Positions 22,374 through 35,460 are shown, counted from the first letter of the stretch. The stretch is DNA of 64,000 nt from Branchiostoma floridae (GCF_000003815.2 NC_049993.1:4217555-4281554), one strand, 5' to 3'. Translations and numbers: made by a program. The notes: generated by a model not told the origin, from the letters alone.

Positions 22374-24009
22374 TATAATGTCCTGATAGTCAAGCAGATG
22401 TTTGCAGGTAAACCATAACAGTTTTGTAGCTGTCATGTTTTTCTGATTCTTCTGAGAAATTGGACAGTGGAAGATGTGATGATTTTTCCTCAATACATGT
22501 ACTTAGTGATGAATATCCTACTTGTAGACCAACAGGAATGACAGCTGTTACTTTTCTTCCAAAGTTTTCCATAAATGTCCAGAGGAGCTTGACATTGACC
22601 ACAAGGCCATGACCATGAAACCTTTGAACTTGCCCTTGGTATTCTAATATTTCCCATAACAGGAAAGAACCCGTTTACACTGTATATTCCCCAAATGTTT
22701 GTGTGTTTACATCACAAAAAAGGGATGTGGCATCGTGAGACATTTGTTGTTGGAAACCTTATCATTGACCTTCACCTGGGCCCTGAGGGACCTTTTAGTT
22801 TTCTGAAATCTTAATTAATGTTGCCCTTAATATACATGCCTGGGGTTCTTCTTCCTGTCACCTATGGTTTTCAGAACCTACACAGGACAGAGGTACAAAC
22901 AGGTGCAGGTGGAAACTACTATTATTATTTTATAGTTACAACAATCTTATGTATCCTAACATTTCTGCTTGTTTTCTATGAATAAAATCTAGAAGAAACA
23001 ACAAAAAGAAATTTCATTTGCCATCCAGCTTTCACAATGTGAAGCTACATGTACAATGTACATCATGTAAAAAAATCATAGACTGCCAATGGTCCTATCC
23101 CCTTTTGTTCTGTGTCATGATAGCACCGTTGATTTGTTCTGGGTTCGGTAATTGGTCCTATTAGTATTATGAGTCATGTTTCCAATTTCTTTGAATTGAA
23201 AAGAACCCCCATGTGTCCAGTAAGGGTATAGATATTTATACATGGTTTGGGTGGTCAGAAATCAAAATATTTTACATTAAGATGTGCTACACTATAATAT
23301 GTGTAGGAGTATGATTTAAATGTCTGCCAGTTGGCAGAGATTTATAATAGGAATTTATTTCAAAGCAATACTGATTGTTTATTCTAACAGCTTAGAAATG
23401 TAGGAAGGAATAGCAAAACAAAGAAAGAAAGAAACAAAAAGAAAGGACTTTTTGGGTGTAATCAAGCTTCTTTGCTTCAATTTGATGATGCAGACACTTA
23501 TCCAGTAGTAAGTACACTGGTTTGACCCGTTTCCAAAATCATATCCAGTTGCTTGAGTACCCCTGGGTAATTGCTATTTGGTGTAGGTATCACTGGTCTT
23601 TGATCCAGACTGTGCATAATCTTTTCCCTCTATTTGAAAAAATAACACATCATGAAAGCATCTTTGCAATGCAGCTCCTGTTTTCAATGGTAGAACCAAC
23701 ACTTCAAAGGCATGAGTGCAGGTGCATCTGGCCAGGGTGCTAAAGCAGGCCTAATGTGTTGTTGACACTAGTTAGAGGATCAAACATTGAGCCGCTGAAC
23801 AGGATATTGTTTTGTAATGTGGATAGAATCCTTTTGACCTCCTGGACAACATGCATGACCTTGTGGCAAGTATATTGGTCTGGTCAGTCTCAAGGCAAGG
23901 TGTAACTCATCCTCGGCTGTTATTGGGATGTGTGTGTCCTACCTGCAGTTTTAGTGAATCCTGCATGGTGGTGCTGCTGTGCTGTCTGATATCAGGCTCC
24001 TGTCATGTA
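22374..24009. other. unassigned sequence
   Basis: No exon recognised. It contains another instance of the dispersed phrase TTTCCAAAATCATATCCAG at about 23530. Confidence 0.45.
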
Positions 24010-24873
24010 CAGTGGAAGCCGCTTAATTGCACACCCAATTTGCCAGCGAATTCCGTGCAATTATCCGGCGTGTGCGATAATACGGAGTTGGTCATTTGGA
24101 CCGCATCACCACGGTCGGAGGGGCCGAGAGGTGGTATTGGAGGTAGTACAACGCACAGTTTATTTACGCGTTACAGTTACAGTGCTGTACCTGTTGTGCT
24201 CCGGGCGTCATGTACATGTCTTCACAAAACATCGTACTGCAATGCACTTGAAATCGAAACTAAAAGAAAGTTACTGTATATGTTATATAGCTGCCTGATC
24301 ACGAAACTAAAGCACTGCATGCGCACCGCCGAGGCGAGTGTTTAATATGTCCGTCTGTAGGCCCCGAGTCGCTGTGTTGTTTCCGACTGGCTGCCAAGAA
24401 CATAAAACCACTGCATAAGTATTTCCCCGCTACCCTAATTACAGTAATTAGACAATGGACAGATATAGAACAGTTTTTATTGAGTATGTCACAGCAAGTT
24501 GTCTGCCAAATCGTAATGCGGGTTTTGACGACCTTTAGCGGTCGGGCGTCTCTTCATGGTGCCGACGCCACAATATCGCTTTCTTTTGACCCCAATAACA
24601 ATTTCATACATGTTGTCAGTATAGCGACTTCACAAAGGCCGTTTTCGGCTTATTTGTACCGTATCTGACGATTTTTAGCACGCATTTTCAGTCAATTTGC
24701 TGACGGTGTTTGACAAATTTTCGTGCAATTATCCGGCGTTGGTGATTTTTTGTCGTGCAGATAAGCGAAGTCACTAACAATGGAGTGAATGGGAGACGGT
24801 CTGGGATTTTTGGATTCCGTGCAATTACCCGAAGTGTGCGTTTATCCGAGGTGCAATTAACTGGCTTCCACTG
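24010..24873. mobile_element. pogo-like MITE, long copy (TA target)
   Basis: The ends are CAGTGGAAGCCGCTTAATTG and CAATTAACTGGCTTCCACTG, an inverted pair with few mismatches, with TA on both sides. Sub-terminal CGTGCAATTATCCGGCG words recur. Short relatives lie at 56803-56948 and 57819-57992 in CFAP57. The terminal sequence resembles pogo/Tigger TIRs (CAGT...CGCTTAnnTGC). The interior, about 0.75 kb, has open frames, but none that I recognise as transposase. Confidence 0.78.
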
Positions 24874-25158
24874 TAGTAAAGGCTCAAAGCAGAGCCTGGA
24901 ATGTAATCATAGGATTTTCAGACTGCCTTGTTTTTGCTGAGAGAAAGAAAATTTTACATCCTATTTTCCCTATATGATTTTGAGGGCAAATATCACTCAG
25001 TGTTGCTTCAGTAATTGCATTAATTAAGTTTTAATGTTAACATCACCTCTCATAATTCTGCCAGATACCATAATACCGCCATATGAAAAAAATATCTGAA
25101 TTTAAGTGATTAAAAGAAATGTAACAATGCAGCATTAGTAGTCCAGAGGTACACACAC

Positions 25159-25657
25159 AGTCGGGCCGCGTAGCACAGTGGTAGTGTATTCGGCCCGTGA
25201 CTGAGAGGTCGCCGGTTCGAATCCGCCTGCCGTGTTGCCGGTCTTGTGCCCTTGGGAAAGGCACTTTACACGACTTTCCTCACTTTACTCAAGTGAAAAA
25301 TGAGTCGTCCCTCGGATCGGACGTTAAATGGAGGTCCCGTGTATTGGGAGAGTCACACCCCATGCACGTTAAAGAACCCCCACACGTGCGATGGTGCGGT
25401 GTGCGTTGGTGCAAATCCTTCTGTCGGGAGTTGGTGATTCACTTCAAAATCACCCCGGATGGAGGCCTGGCGAACCTCTGTCTCGTATCAGCCACATGGT
25501 GATCTACGTCATTCACCCAGACGGGTGTGACACCCCGTAAGGGGCGGTTTAACCCGTCGTGCGCGAACATGTGCGAACATGTACAGGGTTAGCCCTTGAT
25601 AATAGCCTACGGCTAGTTGGGCAACCCTGGCTGTTTGTAAACAGCTGAACAAATAAA
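25159..25657 (+). repeat. full-length tRNA-derived SINE with TSD
   Basis: Near the 5' end are a pol III box A (TAGCACAGTGG, about 25171) and box B (GGTTCGAATCC, about 25213) at tRNA spacing. A conserved-looking body follows (GGACGTTAAATGGAGGTCC, then CACGTTAAAGAACCCCC), then an A-rich end AACAAATAAA. The element is flanked by TACACACAC (25150-25158 and 25658-25666). That direct repeat is low-complexity, but its placement fits target-primed retrotransposition. A reversed fragment of the same body lies at 35493-35591, upstream of the first DIMT1 exon seen. Confidence 0.85.
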
Positions 25658-25666
25658 TACACACAC

Positions 25667-26185
25667 TTAAGATATTTATGTGTTCTATATGACAATCTTC
25701 AAAATGCCTCTAAGATAATGTGGCAGTATTTAATGGCACCTGGTGGAATTATGAGAGTTGAGGTTACCTGTAGAAAATCCATACATAAAAGACATACAAA
25801 GCAAAAAAATATGCTCATTCAAACCAGTCAAAGACGGCAAAGTTTTATTCAAGAGCCTTTATTTAATGTGCCTCAATAACTCAGTGTATTACTTGTGTGA
25901 AAATAGTTTCAGTCCAACATATATTTGCTATGAAGTTAAAAGACTCACAGGTCATTTCCACTTTTGGATATATTGAGTATCATACACAAATATCACAACA
26001 TCTGCACTGTAGGATTTTGTGGATTTATTTGTACAAGTTAGGGTGAGCCATAATTCTTATATAATGATATTGGGAATATTGTCTGTGATTGTCAGATACA
26101 GCATACTAGTACTGTCTTCCAGCCATGTATGACCTGCAGAGGGCGTGGTTGACAGTTTTCTTTCTATATCCGACAAACTTCTTCC
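25667..26185. other. unassigned sequence
   Basis: No gene or bounded repeat recognised. Confidence 0.45.
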
Positions 26186-26190
26186 CATTA

Positions 26191-26557
26191 CAGGGCTCGA
26201 AATACTGGGTGCATGTGCACCCAGGTGCACCTAAAATTGGGCTGTGCACCCAATTTTTTTTCAGTGGGTGCACAGGGTGCACCCAAATATTTTCTTAAGT
26301 TTACGTATGAAAAGATATCAAGTATACTAGTATACATCATATTCTTGACATCTAAGTGTTTAACATAGAAAGATAATAAAAATGTCTGTCATGTTACTTG
26401 TTAAAGAATTTGATAGCTTGTAACTAAGTTTTGTTATTAGGTTTTTTTGACATTTTACTTAAATTTAAGTGGTGCACCCAAAATTTTTTTGGTGCACCCA
26501 ATTTTTTAAGCTGGGTGCACCAGTGCACCTAATCCCAAAAATGAATTTCGAGCCCTG
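26191..26557. mobile_element. CAGGGCTCGAAAT family MITE, copy 1 (5-bp TSD)
   Basis: The ends CAGGGCTCGAAAT and ATTTCGAGCCCTG are inverted repeats, and the interior is full of GTGCACCC/GGGTGCAC words. The element is flanked by CATTA on both sides (26186-26190 and 26558-26562). A second copy is at 37552-37915. CAGGG ends are hAT-like; the repeated finding of 5-bp duplications suggests a hAT subgroup that makes 5-bp rather than 8-bp TSDs. Confidence 0.85.
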
Positions 26558-26562
26558 CATTA

Positions 26563-27715
26563 CCATTTGTTACAATCTGTTAACATTGGTCATTCCATAA
26601 TATGAGTAACTATACCCGGAATAGTCCGGTATAAGGACTACATGTGTAACAGTAACACAAATATGAGAGTGAGAAAAGGGAACTAGTGCTGTACATGTAT
26701 CATGGCACAAGCAAAAACATGCAGCCTTGATGCCAAGCCAAGTAAATCATGATGGAGTCCAACATAAGATTGGTTGGAACACTGCCAGATCTATTTTTTG
26801 TCATACAAATGAATATCAGTTGATACTGGTAGATACATGTATATCCAGTCTACTATCCAACAAGTTTCATGATTTTGCAGCACAAATGACGTATGGAATG
26901 AACGGTGGTGAATCCACAGATTTCTATCCAACTCAAAATGAAGGGATCATGTATCACATATATCTGTACAAACAGTTGGCTGGCCCTACAAGGTACACTT
27001 TAATTAACACTGCTATCAGGCCCCAATATTTGCCAGCCTGGGATGTTTGCAGCACATATTTGCCAAGTACATAACGGCACATGCTGCCAGTCAGGAGCTG
27101 TCCCTGTCCAAACACAACTTTCTCTACTTTCCCTTTCGCATGTCTTGTCTCCGCAGACTATACTGATCATGAGTTGCGAACCAGCAGCAACTCACCAGCA
27201 GGCTTAGGGAATACCTCACCAAAAATTGTATTATTTCTTGATGTGTATATTGAGTAAATGGGATGATATTAGAAAGCTTATAAAGTTGATTGTCCAAGTA
27301 TTGTTTTAGAGGTGATTAAAAGGCACATGTACATGTGCTCACATATAGTTTGTGCAGCTTTCTGTCTTTTTTTCAAGACAGTCCTAACTTCCAGTATAAT
27401 GGAAGAGAGGAATCATAGATTATAATTGTCTACTTTCCATCAAGCATCAGCCACACATGGTTTAAGATGATGAAGTCTGGTTGATACAGTTAGATAGTAT
27501 ATTATTCATAATGGTAACTGCAGGTTGCAGTGTATACTTTAGATCTATCTTACCATCAGTAATGTTTGTAAAGCACCAGGTTAATGTTTTGTCATCTCTT
27601 TTTGTCACATTTTTTGCACAAACCTGTTGTGTCTTACAGTTTCTGTTTCTCCTCAATCCTTTTTTTCCATCCTGACCAGTCCTTTTGCTTTTCAATCGTC
27701 CCATCTTGTTCGCTG
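26563..27715. other. unassigned sequence, 3' flank of the C1q gene
   Basis: This includes the presumed 3' UTR of the minus-strand C1q gene just below 27716. The 115-codon plus-strand frame at 26.7-27.1 kb has no recognisable domain or splice context. Confidence 0.45.
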
Positions 27716-28276
27716 CTATACGTTGGCGTACACCATGTAGCCGTTAAAGGTAATCCTGTTGTCATGGAAACTGCGTGCCGCGTGGTGCGTCCCTTCCTTT
27801 AGTTGCAGCCACACCTCGTCCCCTCGGATCAACGTGAGCATCACGCTCTGGCTCTGCATGATGTTCCGCTCGTCGCTCTCCGCGTACAGGGTGATCTGTT
27901 TCTGCCCGCTCTTCATGAGCGAAATCTCCACGTACTTGTGGTCGTACGTCTGGATGTTGAAGGAGAAGTAGTAGATCCCGGGAATTTGGCACCGGAATTT
28001 TCCCGAACTCCCGTCGAAGTCACCTCCGTCGTTCACGAACACTTTGTCGAACTGGACCGGACTCGTTTCTATGGCCCCCATGAGGGAGGTCTGGCGTGCG
28101 ACAGAGAAGGCCGAGCGTAGGATGGGGTTGGTTTGGACGTAACCGTTGGGCGCATACCTGTTGTCCATCATGCCGCCCCCACAACACCCGGGGCAGCCCA
28201 GCTGCTGTGTGGTCGGCTGGGCGAAGATGTGGGAGTCGGCAACGTTGAGCGCCACGAGGAGAAGAAACATGCGCAT
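27716..28276 (-). CDS. secreted C1q-domain protein, intronless
   Basis: Complete 186-residue frame on the minus strand. Residues 1-19 (MRMFLLLVALNVADSHIFA) form a signal peptide. A short cysteine-rich linker follows (GCPGCCGGG, about residues 27-35), which could make intermolecular disulfides. From about residue 55 to the end is a globular C1q (C1q/TNF-like) domain: AFSVAR at its start, then FDKVFVNDGGDFD, the signature CQIPGIYYFSFN, and the closing region GDEVWLQLKEGTHH to FNGYMVYANV. There is no collagen stretch, so this is a short C1q-like protein rather than a C1q chain or CTRP. Such proteins act outside the cell as trimeric lectin-like or signalling molecules; many invertebrates have large families. 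Codon use is markedly GC-rich relative to the flanks. The ATG has an alternative two codons later; I chose the first. Confidence 0.9.
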   Translation of the reverse strand: MRMFLLLVALNVADSHIFAQPTTQQLGCPGCCGGGMMDNRYAPNGYVQTNPILRSAFSVARQTSLMGAIETSPVQFDKVFVNDGGDFDGSSGKFRCQIPGIYYFSFNIQTYDHKYVEISLMKSGQKQITLYAESDERNIMQSQSVMLTLIRGDEVWLQLKEGTHHAARSFHDNRITFNGYMVYANV

Positions 28277-28399
28277 CCTCCTGCCTGGGGGGTCCTGGGG
28301 AGGGGGGTGATAATGTTATTGATAGACTGTACTTTAACAATCATTTTGTAGACATTGTCATAGTCATGTATATACTAGAAGATATGATCCTCGCTGTGT

Positions 28400-28680
28400 C
28401 TCCTTTCAATCATATTGTTTGTATAAAATGGAGCCTGAATGTAGTGTGTACTAGATACATGTTATTAGCAAATAGTCTGTAGCAACATTCTGGATTTGTT
28501 TCACATTGCATATTGTGTTTTGTTCGAACATTGCATAACTTTCATCTATTGTTACTTTATTAGCATAATTCCACTACTCATATCACAGTTGTCTTATACC
28601 GTCTAACGTTACCTATTAAAGTTTGCCATACATTGTACCCGTTCTACAAATGTTGTGCAATAAACTTTGACTTGTATGTT
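28400..28680 (+). repeat. possible LINE 3' end fragment
   Basis: The end of this stretch, TGTGCAATAAACTTTGACTTG, resembles the 3' termini of CR1-like LINEs, where an AATAAACTTTGA-type end precedes the insertion site. No coding remnant is attached. Confidence 0.3.
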
Positions 28681-28771
28681 CATAGGGGAAGGCTTCTGGA
28701 ATATGAACTTGTTTTCAAAACTGCAATATAGATGTAGTTAGTGCCTCAGCAAAGACTGATATGAGGCGAGG

Positions 28772-28882
28772 ATGAGTGAGTGAGTGAGTGAGTGAGTGAG
28801 TGAGTGAGTGAGTGAGTGAGTGAGTGAGTGAGTGAGTGAGTGAGTGAGTGAGTGAGTGAGTGAGTGAGTGAGTGAGTGAGTG
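28772..28882. repeat. (GAGT)n microsatellite, about 27 units
   Basis: An uninterrupted GAGT tetranucleotide tract of about 110 bases. The minus-strand frame through it would encode HSLT repeats, a translation artefact of the repeat. Confidence 0.97.
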
Positions 28883-31800
28883 CCTGATAGGTTTTTCAAT
28901 GAACTGGTCCAGGAGGTCCATCATGTCTTACTCTATATGCTTCACATACATTCTAGGGTGAAACACACTTACAAGTACAGTACTTTACATTTGAAGTAAT
29001 GGATTGATTTTTACAGTGTGTTATACCTTAGTTTGTAAACAAGCTACTGTCTTGAAAAGTAATTTTAAATATTATATAACAGACATCCACAGTATATATT
29101 ACAGATGTATTACAATCCCCTTTCTTCCTACTCATACTGGATTAATCATGACTATCTACATGCAACTTGGCATAAAATCCATGTGGTCAAAGAATGTCAA
29201 TTACAGTACATAAATCAGAACTTAATTTGATGGCATATCTGGCCTGGGTATCTCCAGTATGAGTTATGTTAGTTTTAGTGACAGGTTCTGGGCAGACACT
29301 AGGTGTCAGATAAGGGTGGCACATTTTGGCTGACGTTTTCATTGAGAGGGTCAGATTCTGTCTGTGACCCACACATAACCCTGGAGAAGTGCTGTCCCAT
29401 GTCTGTGTCAATCAGAGGCTCGGGCTGGTGGACTGTCCGATATATCTACATGTATGTAGTGGTGCAATAGTGTTTTGCATGTCACCAAGTACCCTCCAAG
29501 CAGAAGTTCAGCTCTGGATGTTTGGGGGTTTTAGTCAGGATTTCTATTTTGCCCTTTTTTCATGTTTTCCTGCTGTTTTCTTCACGTCTGTTTGGCTGTA
29601 GGACATGAAGAAAATGGGACAACATAGAAAGCCTAACAAAAACACCTAAAAACATGTAAAGAAACAGCCAGGGCCAAACCTCTGCTTGGAAAGTTTTCAC
29701 TGAGCACTACAGCATTGGTACAAAAAATTGTGCATACTTTTATACAAATGTACGCATAGGTTGGTGTGTAAGAGGTAGATGCATATGTAAGTGGCCATCT
29801 TTTCTCAATTATTCTGAATGATGAACTGGTAAAACAGACAATTTTGAGTGGCATGATTGTGAAGATTTTCCTTTAAGACGTGGACCTGGATCTGTGCCCC
29901 ACAAAAGGCAGCTTAATTGATAATGGCATATACCTCAAAGCTGCACTTGATATAGAGCAACTGTACTGTCTATGTAAAATTTCTGTGGTGCCAGGTCAAG
30001 AAAGCAATTATTTTTGATTATGAATATTTATCAAGATTGCTTGAGAAATTGGGTGCATCTGGCCAGAGGCTTAACTCAAGTTACTTGTGCTTATAGCTTC
30101 TGTCGTTAGAAAGATATCCGTCCTCAAGTCGGAAGCCCTGATGAAAGTCCAAAGGCATCAGCCCAAAGCAAAAGATGAAGATAAGATGTTGTTTAGACAT
30201 CAGCATTCTGCATATTCTACTTTGGTCCTGCAATATTCTACTAATTTGAAACTAGACACCACACATATGCAGATAATAAAATTTGATGTCTGTCGTTCCA
30301 GGATTCTTAATTCATTAAGTTCAGCTTTTAAGGAGGTTTTATCCCAAATATAGAGTCACTTTCATCTTTAAACCTTGAAATGTAGGTAAGAATTAATACC
30401 AGCCATAAGGCAGGATGTCAGGATTATTATAAGTCATTTCCAAGGTCGTAGATCTAAGACATCACCGTGGATGTCTAAGATGACAAGGGCGTAAGCCAAG
30501 AAGGCAGAGATAAGATTGCAGTCTTACGTCCATCCGGTCTGGTACCAGCTTCATCGCAGCCAGAATCACCAGAATGTTCATCTCTGACAGGACTGTCGCT
30601 TCGGTTGGACTAAGAAGAGTAAGAATTCAGCCCTTCAGATGAAGTCCACTCAAAGCCTTGGCTGCCCAGTGCACTACTGTCCTTTGGCCTGGCCTCCGGA
30701 CCCTGCCTAGAGGTGAGTAAACGAGGGCGTGTGCACCGCTGTCCTTTTTAGGATTCACACGAAACCGCCAACCCTCCATCAGTCAATATTGTGGCAGAAA
30801 AAGGAAACATTGTGCTTTACGGAGCCATCCACGAGCTGCGGTGAACAAACGTCACTGTTGTCCTGCGGGAAACATCAGCTTTGAAACCAGACCCGACGTC
30901 AGACCAGCGGAAAGTTTGGGCACCCCTCTCGGAAATTAAGGACATATCTGATTGGCCCGCTAATGAGTGCTAATAATCCACTGCAAACAAAAGTAACAGC
31001 TTTGTCAAGATGTCCTTGCTTTCAAGTGACTAATGAGATGAGAGGACATGTTGGTCACAGGCCGTTCAGTGTCAGAATTAAAATTCTACACACACATCCG
31101 AGTCATGAGAGTCATTAGAGTACAGGACTTAATTTCCTGTTGGGATGTTTTTATTTGCATTCGTTGCTTATTCTTTGCGCTCAAGTTTTAGCTTCCAGGG
31201 AAGAGGTATGACATTTCTTTTGAATTACAAATGTATGTGTAGATGGTTAGTTAGAACCAACATACAAGGACTTGGGAGAACAAAAAGATCACCTACTAGT
31301 AGTAGAAAATTCTAAAGCTTCCAGAATGCACAGCTTTATGGTAATGGTAATGGTTATGGTTTATTAAAACTCATAGCAGCCAAAAAGGCTGAATTGCAAG
31401 GTTCACTGTTTCCTTCAACTGCCTAATAAAATTCTGTTAAAACTTACAGATGTAAAACAAGATGGATCTTACAAAGACAACATTCGCACTACAGGCAGTT
31501 AAGATCTAACTGACTACTATACTATTGTGTTAACACAATAGTATTTTAGTCAGTTTCATGCTAGAACATATTTAGGAAGTAGATAAATTTGTTCTTTGAG
31601 AAAGCTTCATTCACAAGCCTTGAAATTAGGTATTATTAAAGGCAAGCTTACAATTATATTCAGGAGCAATGAACGATAAACGGTCTATGGTTATAGAACC
31701 TGCTAAAATAACACAAGCTTATTCAAAAACCTGTAGGTGCCTGAAGTCTAGTCCCTGGCTTCTGCTGTGAACTTGAGTGGTTTGTATCGTCACCACTTGA

Positions 31801-31970
31801 ACCTGAGGGACCTCCACACCATCCTAACTATGCTGGGATTCCCTCCACTGCACACTGATAACATGCCATGCAATGTTGTAGGTGTGTCCTTCAGACAACA
31901 ATACTGATAGCATCATCACAGTAGAGTAGAGAAGGCACCAGCCATGGAGACTTGTCCTCTTGTGGTTCCT
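28883..31970. other. unassigned sequence; GC-richer stretch at 30.44-31.0 kb
   Basis: No coding exon recognised. The stretch 30440-31000 is richer in GC and CpG, has no long open frame and contains a strong donor-like AG|GTGAGTAA (GT at 30713). It could be an untranslated first exon or an old repeat; the sequence does not decide. Confidence 0.4.
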
Positions 31971-31975
31971 TACTC

Positions 31976-32286
31976 AAGGTGGGGTCACACATGCGTATAT
32001 ATTCAAGTCCATTTGAGGTGTGTATGACGCTCTTAGTCTCTACCAGGCTCCACAGGTCGCGGAAAAAATAGTACAAATTGGACAAATATAGATACATAAC
32101 ATGCCAGATGAGTTAGCTGACCGAAAAGTATGGTTAGCGACCCAGCTAACTCGTCTAACATGTTACCTGTTTGCGTATGTCCAATTTCTATTATTTTTAC
32201 AACGACCTGTGGAGCCTGGTGGAGGCAAATACTCCCATGCGCGCCTCATACGGACTTAAATATATACGCAGGTGTAACCCCACCTT
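31976..32286. mobile_element. 311-bp foldback element with arms of about 135 bp
   Basis: The left arm from AAGGTGGGGTCACAC matches the complement of the right arm ending GTGTAACCCCACCTT over about 135 bases with scattered mismatches; shared words include CACCAGGCTCCACAGGTCG. The centre (about 32100-32160) contains GAGTTAGCTG and its complement. The two arms translate to similar peptides (DLWSLVE) in opposite strands because they are the same sequence. I could not define a clear target duplication. Confidence 0.8.
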
Positions 32287-35200
32287 TAGTCTCCTACACT
32301 TTTATTGTGTTACATATTGGTGTCAGCACCTCACAAAGAGACACTGCCAGATAATTATGATTCATTAATCATAAAGCTGTCAAGCTTTCTTCTGACTGCC
32401 AAAATGATGAAATAGACTCTGAGGCAATGTAGTTAAAACAGCTGAAATCTGAAGCTGTGGACTAAATGCCTGACTGAATATTAAAATGAAAATGTGGCCG
32501 AACGTATAAAAGGTTCTAAAGTCAATTGTCAGTTGTATAATTGTAAATATTAATATCAAAGCATTTTATGTCAAGATAAAAATGTACATTTTTGCTCTCT
32601 CACTCTGCATTCTTTAGGTTGTGCTCTTCAGTTATAACTTTGTTTCTGTGCAATATCTTCAGTACCTATAATATGGAAACTGTTATCTTCGAATGTCCGA
32701 GGAACTTAGTTTTCAGTTTTGTGTTCATGTAAACTTCATGATGATTACTATTTGTTCTTAGGCCTAGGGAAAAAAATGTTGTGTTTTCTGTTTCAGTCTT
32801 GAAAACATGATTAGGGTCAGTAGGTAGGAATTATCTTTTTTTTCTTGTAATTTTTTTTGGCTGGCCAAAACTCTAGTGTGACATATTACAATACATTTGA
32901 CTGAAAATGAAATGCATGAGGACACTTGTCTTTCAATGTCAAACTTGAATGTTGTGCATAATAAATACATTTATCCTTCATTAGATAGGACAAGTAGTGT
33001 TTTTACTTTAATATGAAGCAGGCTGAATAAAAATTCTAACTGGAAACTATGTGAATCCACTACCCAACCAAAAAAAAAAGTCTTGGGTCGGCAGGTTTTT
33101 CTAAGGATAGGTAGGGAAATAAGGAGCACAATTTTTTTGTCCTAGGCCTCAACGAAAATTCTTCTTTTTATGACTAACATATTAGGAAGTCGTGCCAATA
33201 GCCATCAGTAACGTCACTACCTCTTCTTGCTGTGAAAATGATCTCACTACAAAAGCATTTCCTGACCCAGTTTCTGAGCTATGCTCTTGCTACTCATGTG
33301 TGATGCTGGGTTTACATCCACATGTAATACAAGCTAGTCTTCCACATTCACATACCTGTGGCTTCTACTCTGCACAAATCCAGATGTTCCAAGTTCCTAA
33401 TACATTCAGAACATCCGCTCTAACTCTTCATACAGAAGATATATATGGTCTCCTGTCCCCCTTTAAACATAGCGATGGTATGAAGCAATGGGAAGTACGT
33501 GTGTTTGGTGGTTTAGTGCACACTTATTATCATTACGTATTATGGTTTTTAGAGGAGTCATATCTGCATAGCAAACTAGTGCTGTAGTCTGACTACATTC
33601 TTAGGATGTTCAGTGCCCTTGTACGCTTCAGCAGTGGAAATACATTCTATTTTTCTGTTACTGACACTATCATTTCAAAATTATATAATATATGGTGTAA
33701 CTGTTAATTCTACATAAGGCATTACTCTCTATGTGATACGATAGATACATTTTGCGAATTTGGTTGTTGTCAGGCGACCTACCTTGCCCATCGGATGAGG
33801 TAGATTCCGAGAGATTCCGAGGTTTTTCAGCGAACGTGCGGCACCGGATATCCCGCCGGTACTGCCGCATGCCTGTGGGTACCAGCGAGCAAAACCGGCT
33901 GCTTCTATATCGGTCAAGATGACCTCGTTGGCCTAGCAATCTCAAGTAATTATTCAAATTCATTAAATACATGACAACTTCTAAGATGATGATAAACAAC
34001 AGACGTCATGTATCAATTTTAGTATACGCTGAATTAATTTCTCTATCATTTTCTTGGAACACTGACAACAACTGATATTTTCTCTGTAGTCTACGCCAAA
34101 TGACAGCTAAAGAATTTGGGTATTGCAGATGTTTTATTGATTGTCTGAACAAGTCTACCCCCCTGACCTGAAATGGTATGGGCTGACGGTCACCTTTGAT
34201 CATTCATGTTTGGAACGTGCCATATAACGTCTGCAGGGGTGAGGAATGTGTCATGTTGTGTCGTTAGCAGTGGTGCTACCCCAGTTCGTGATAAGCGAGG
34301 CATGCAAAACAATGGAGGGAATGTGAGCTCGGAATAGAATATATGCGTTATCCATATGCCATAATTTGTTTCCTTTACTTGTTACAAGTCTTTACAGCTT
34401 CTGTGTTCACTAAAACCACTTCCTCTGGTGACAAGCCATTATCTGTGCCTCAGGTAGACAGGCTGCATCAGTACAAAAGGGTCAAGAGGCTACGTTGCTA
34501 TTATTAGCACACCAGTGATATATTAAGGTCCTCTGATATAGACAAGGCATGCGTGACATTTCGGCGGGCGGCAAGCTGCCTCCATGCTCTGGCTATTTCC
34601 AGTTCCTCCCTGCTGTATAATTGCCTACTTCTGTGCCCTGCTTATTTCTCCTGGGCATGGTGAAGTAGAGATATGGTCTGGTCAGTCTAAGGGTTATGAG
34701 CTAGCGCTGTCTTGGTAATGGAATATATCCCCGGTATCCCATCATGCACATAGCAGCACACGTGGTGAGCTCTGATTGGCTGCTTATGACTTTGAAAAAA
34801 ACAGCTCTCTATAAGTCAGACAGCAGTTGCAGTGATATGCACTTCCACAATGCAAATACATTTACATGGCTGGGTTTGGAAAATGTATCAAACACTGTTG
34901 CAGAAAACCTTACAATTTAGCATCCACAGTGACTTATATGGAGAAAGGTTGGACATGTATGTCATGCTTACAAAATCCTGAAAGTACAATGTAGAATCTG
35001 TCCCATTTACAACACAAATATCATGGGGGCTCTAATTGGGTGCTTGTGATCTGTAAGAAAAAATTATAATTATTATGATAGTCATTATTAGATTATCATA
35101 TTGCTGAAACAAATTTCCTTATGGAAGTTAAATTGATCTAGAACATTTTCAGTTATAATACATTTTGTTAGAAAGACCGAAGATGTATTCAATTTGCACT

Positions 35201-35343
35201 TTTGTAGACTAACCTACATGTACCTGTAGCAACCACAAGTACAGTACAACCTCCTCTTTGTTATTGGGTGGGCCGACTACTCACTCTTTGCAGCCAGGGG
35301 CTGAATTGCGAGGAGCTTACAATAGGCGGGGCTAAATCGCAAG
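32287..35343. other. unassigned sequence upstream of the visible DIMT1 exons
   Basis: The catalytic exons of DIMT1 would be expected here on the plus strand, but I find no exon encoding its Rossmann-fold motifs (GPGTGN, NLPYQ). The 131-codon frame at 33192-33587 has no recognisable motif. The stretch 33740-33920 is CpG-richer but unidentified. Confidence 0.5.
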
Positions 35344-35460
35344 GGTCTGGAGCGAGCTGCCATTTGGCGCCACTCAGGTGACCTCAATACGACTGTCGCA
35401 AGTGTCTGGAGCGAGCTGCCATTCGGCGCCACTCAGGTGACCTCAATACGACAGTAATTG
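35344..35460. repeat. 59-bp tandem duplication
   Basis: The word GTCTGGAGCGAGCTGCCATT begins at 35345 and again at 35404, and both copies continue through GGCGCCACTCAGGTGACC. The two units differ at only a few bases. Confidence 0.85.

Noticed and set aside
23851..24345. 164-codon plus-strand frame as a gene
   Set aside because: Much of it lies inside the pogo-like MITE starting at 24010, and it shows no transposase motif.
27803..28351. Plus-strand frames opposite the C1q gene
   Set aside because: They are shadows of the GC-rich C1q reading frame on the other strand; they have no motifs.
28715..28924. HSLT-repeat protein on the minus strand
   Set aside because: It is only the translation of the (GAGT)n microsatellite.
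32130..32368. Two related opposing frames (DLWSLVE peptides) as paralogous exons
   Set aside because: They are the two arms of the foldback element at 31976-32286 read on opposite strands.
33192..33587. 131-codon plus-strand open frame as a gene
   Set aside because: No recognisable domain, no splice or promoter context, and a composition like the surrounding AT-rich DNA.
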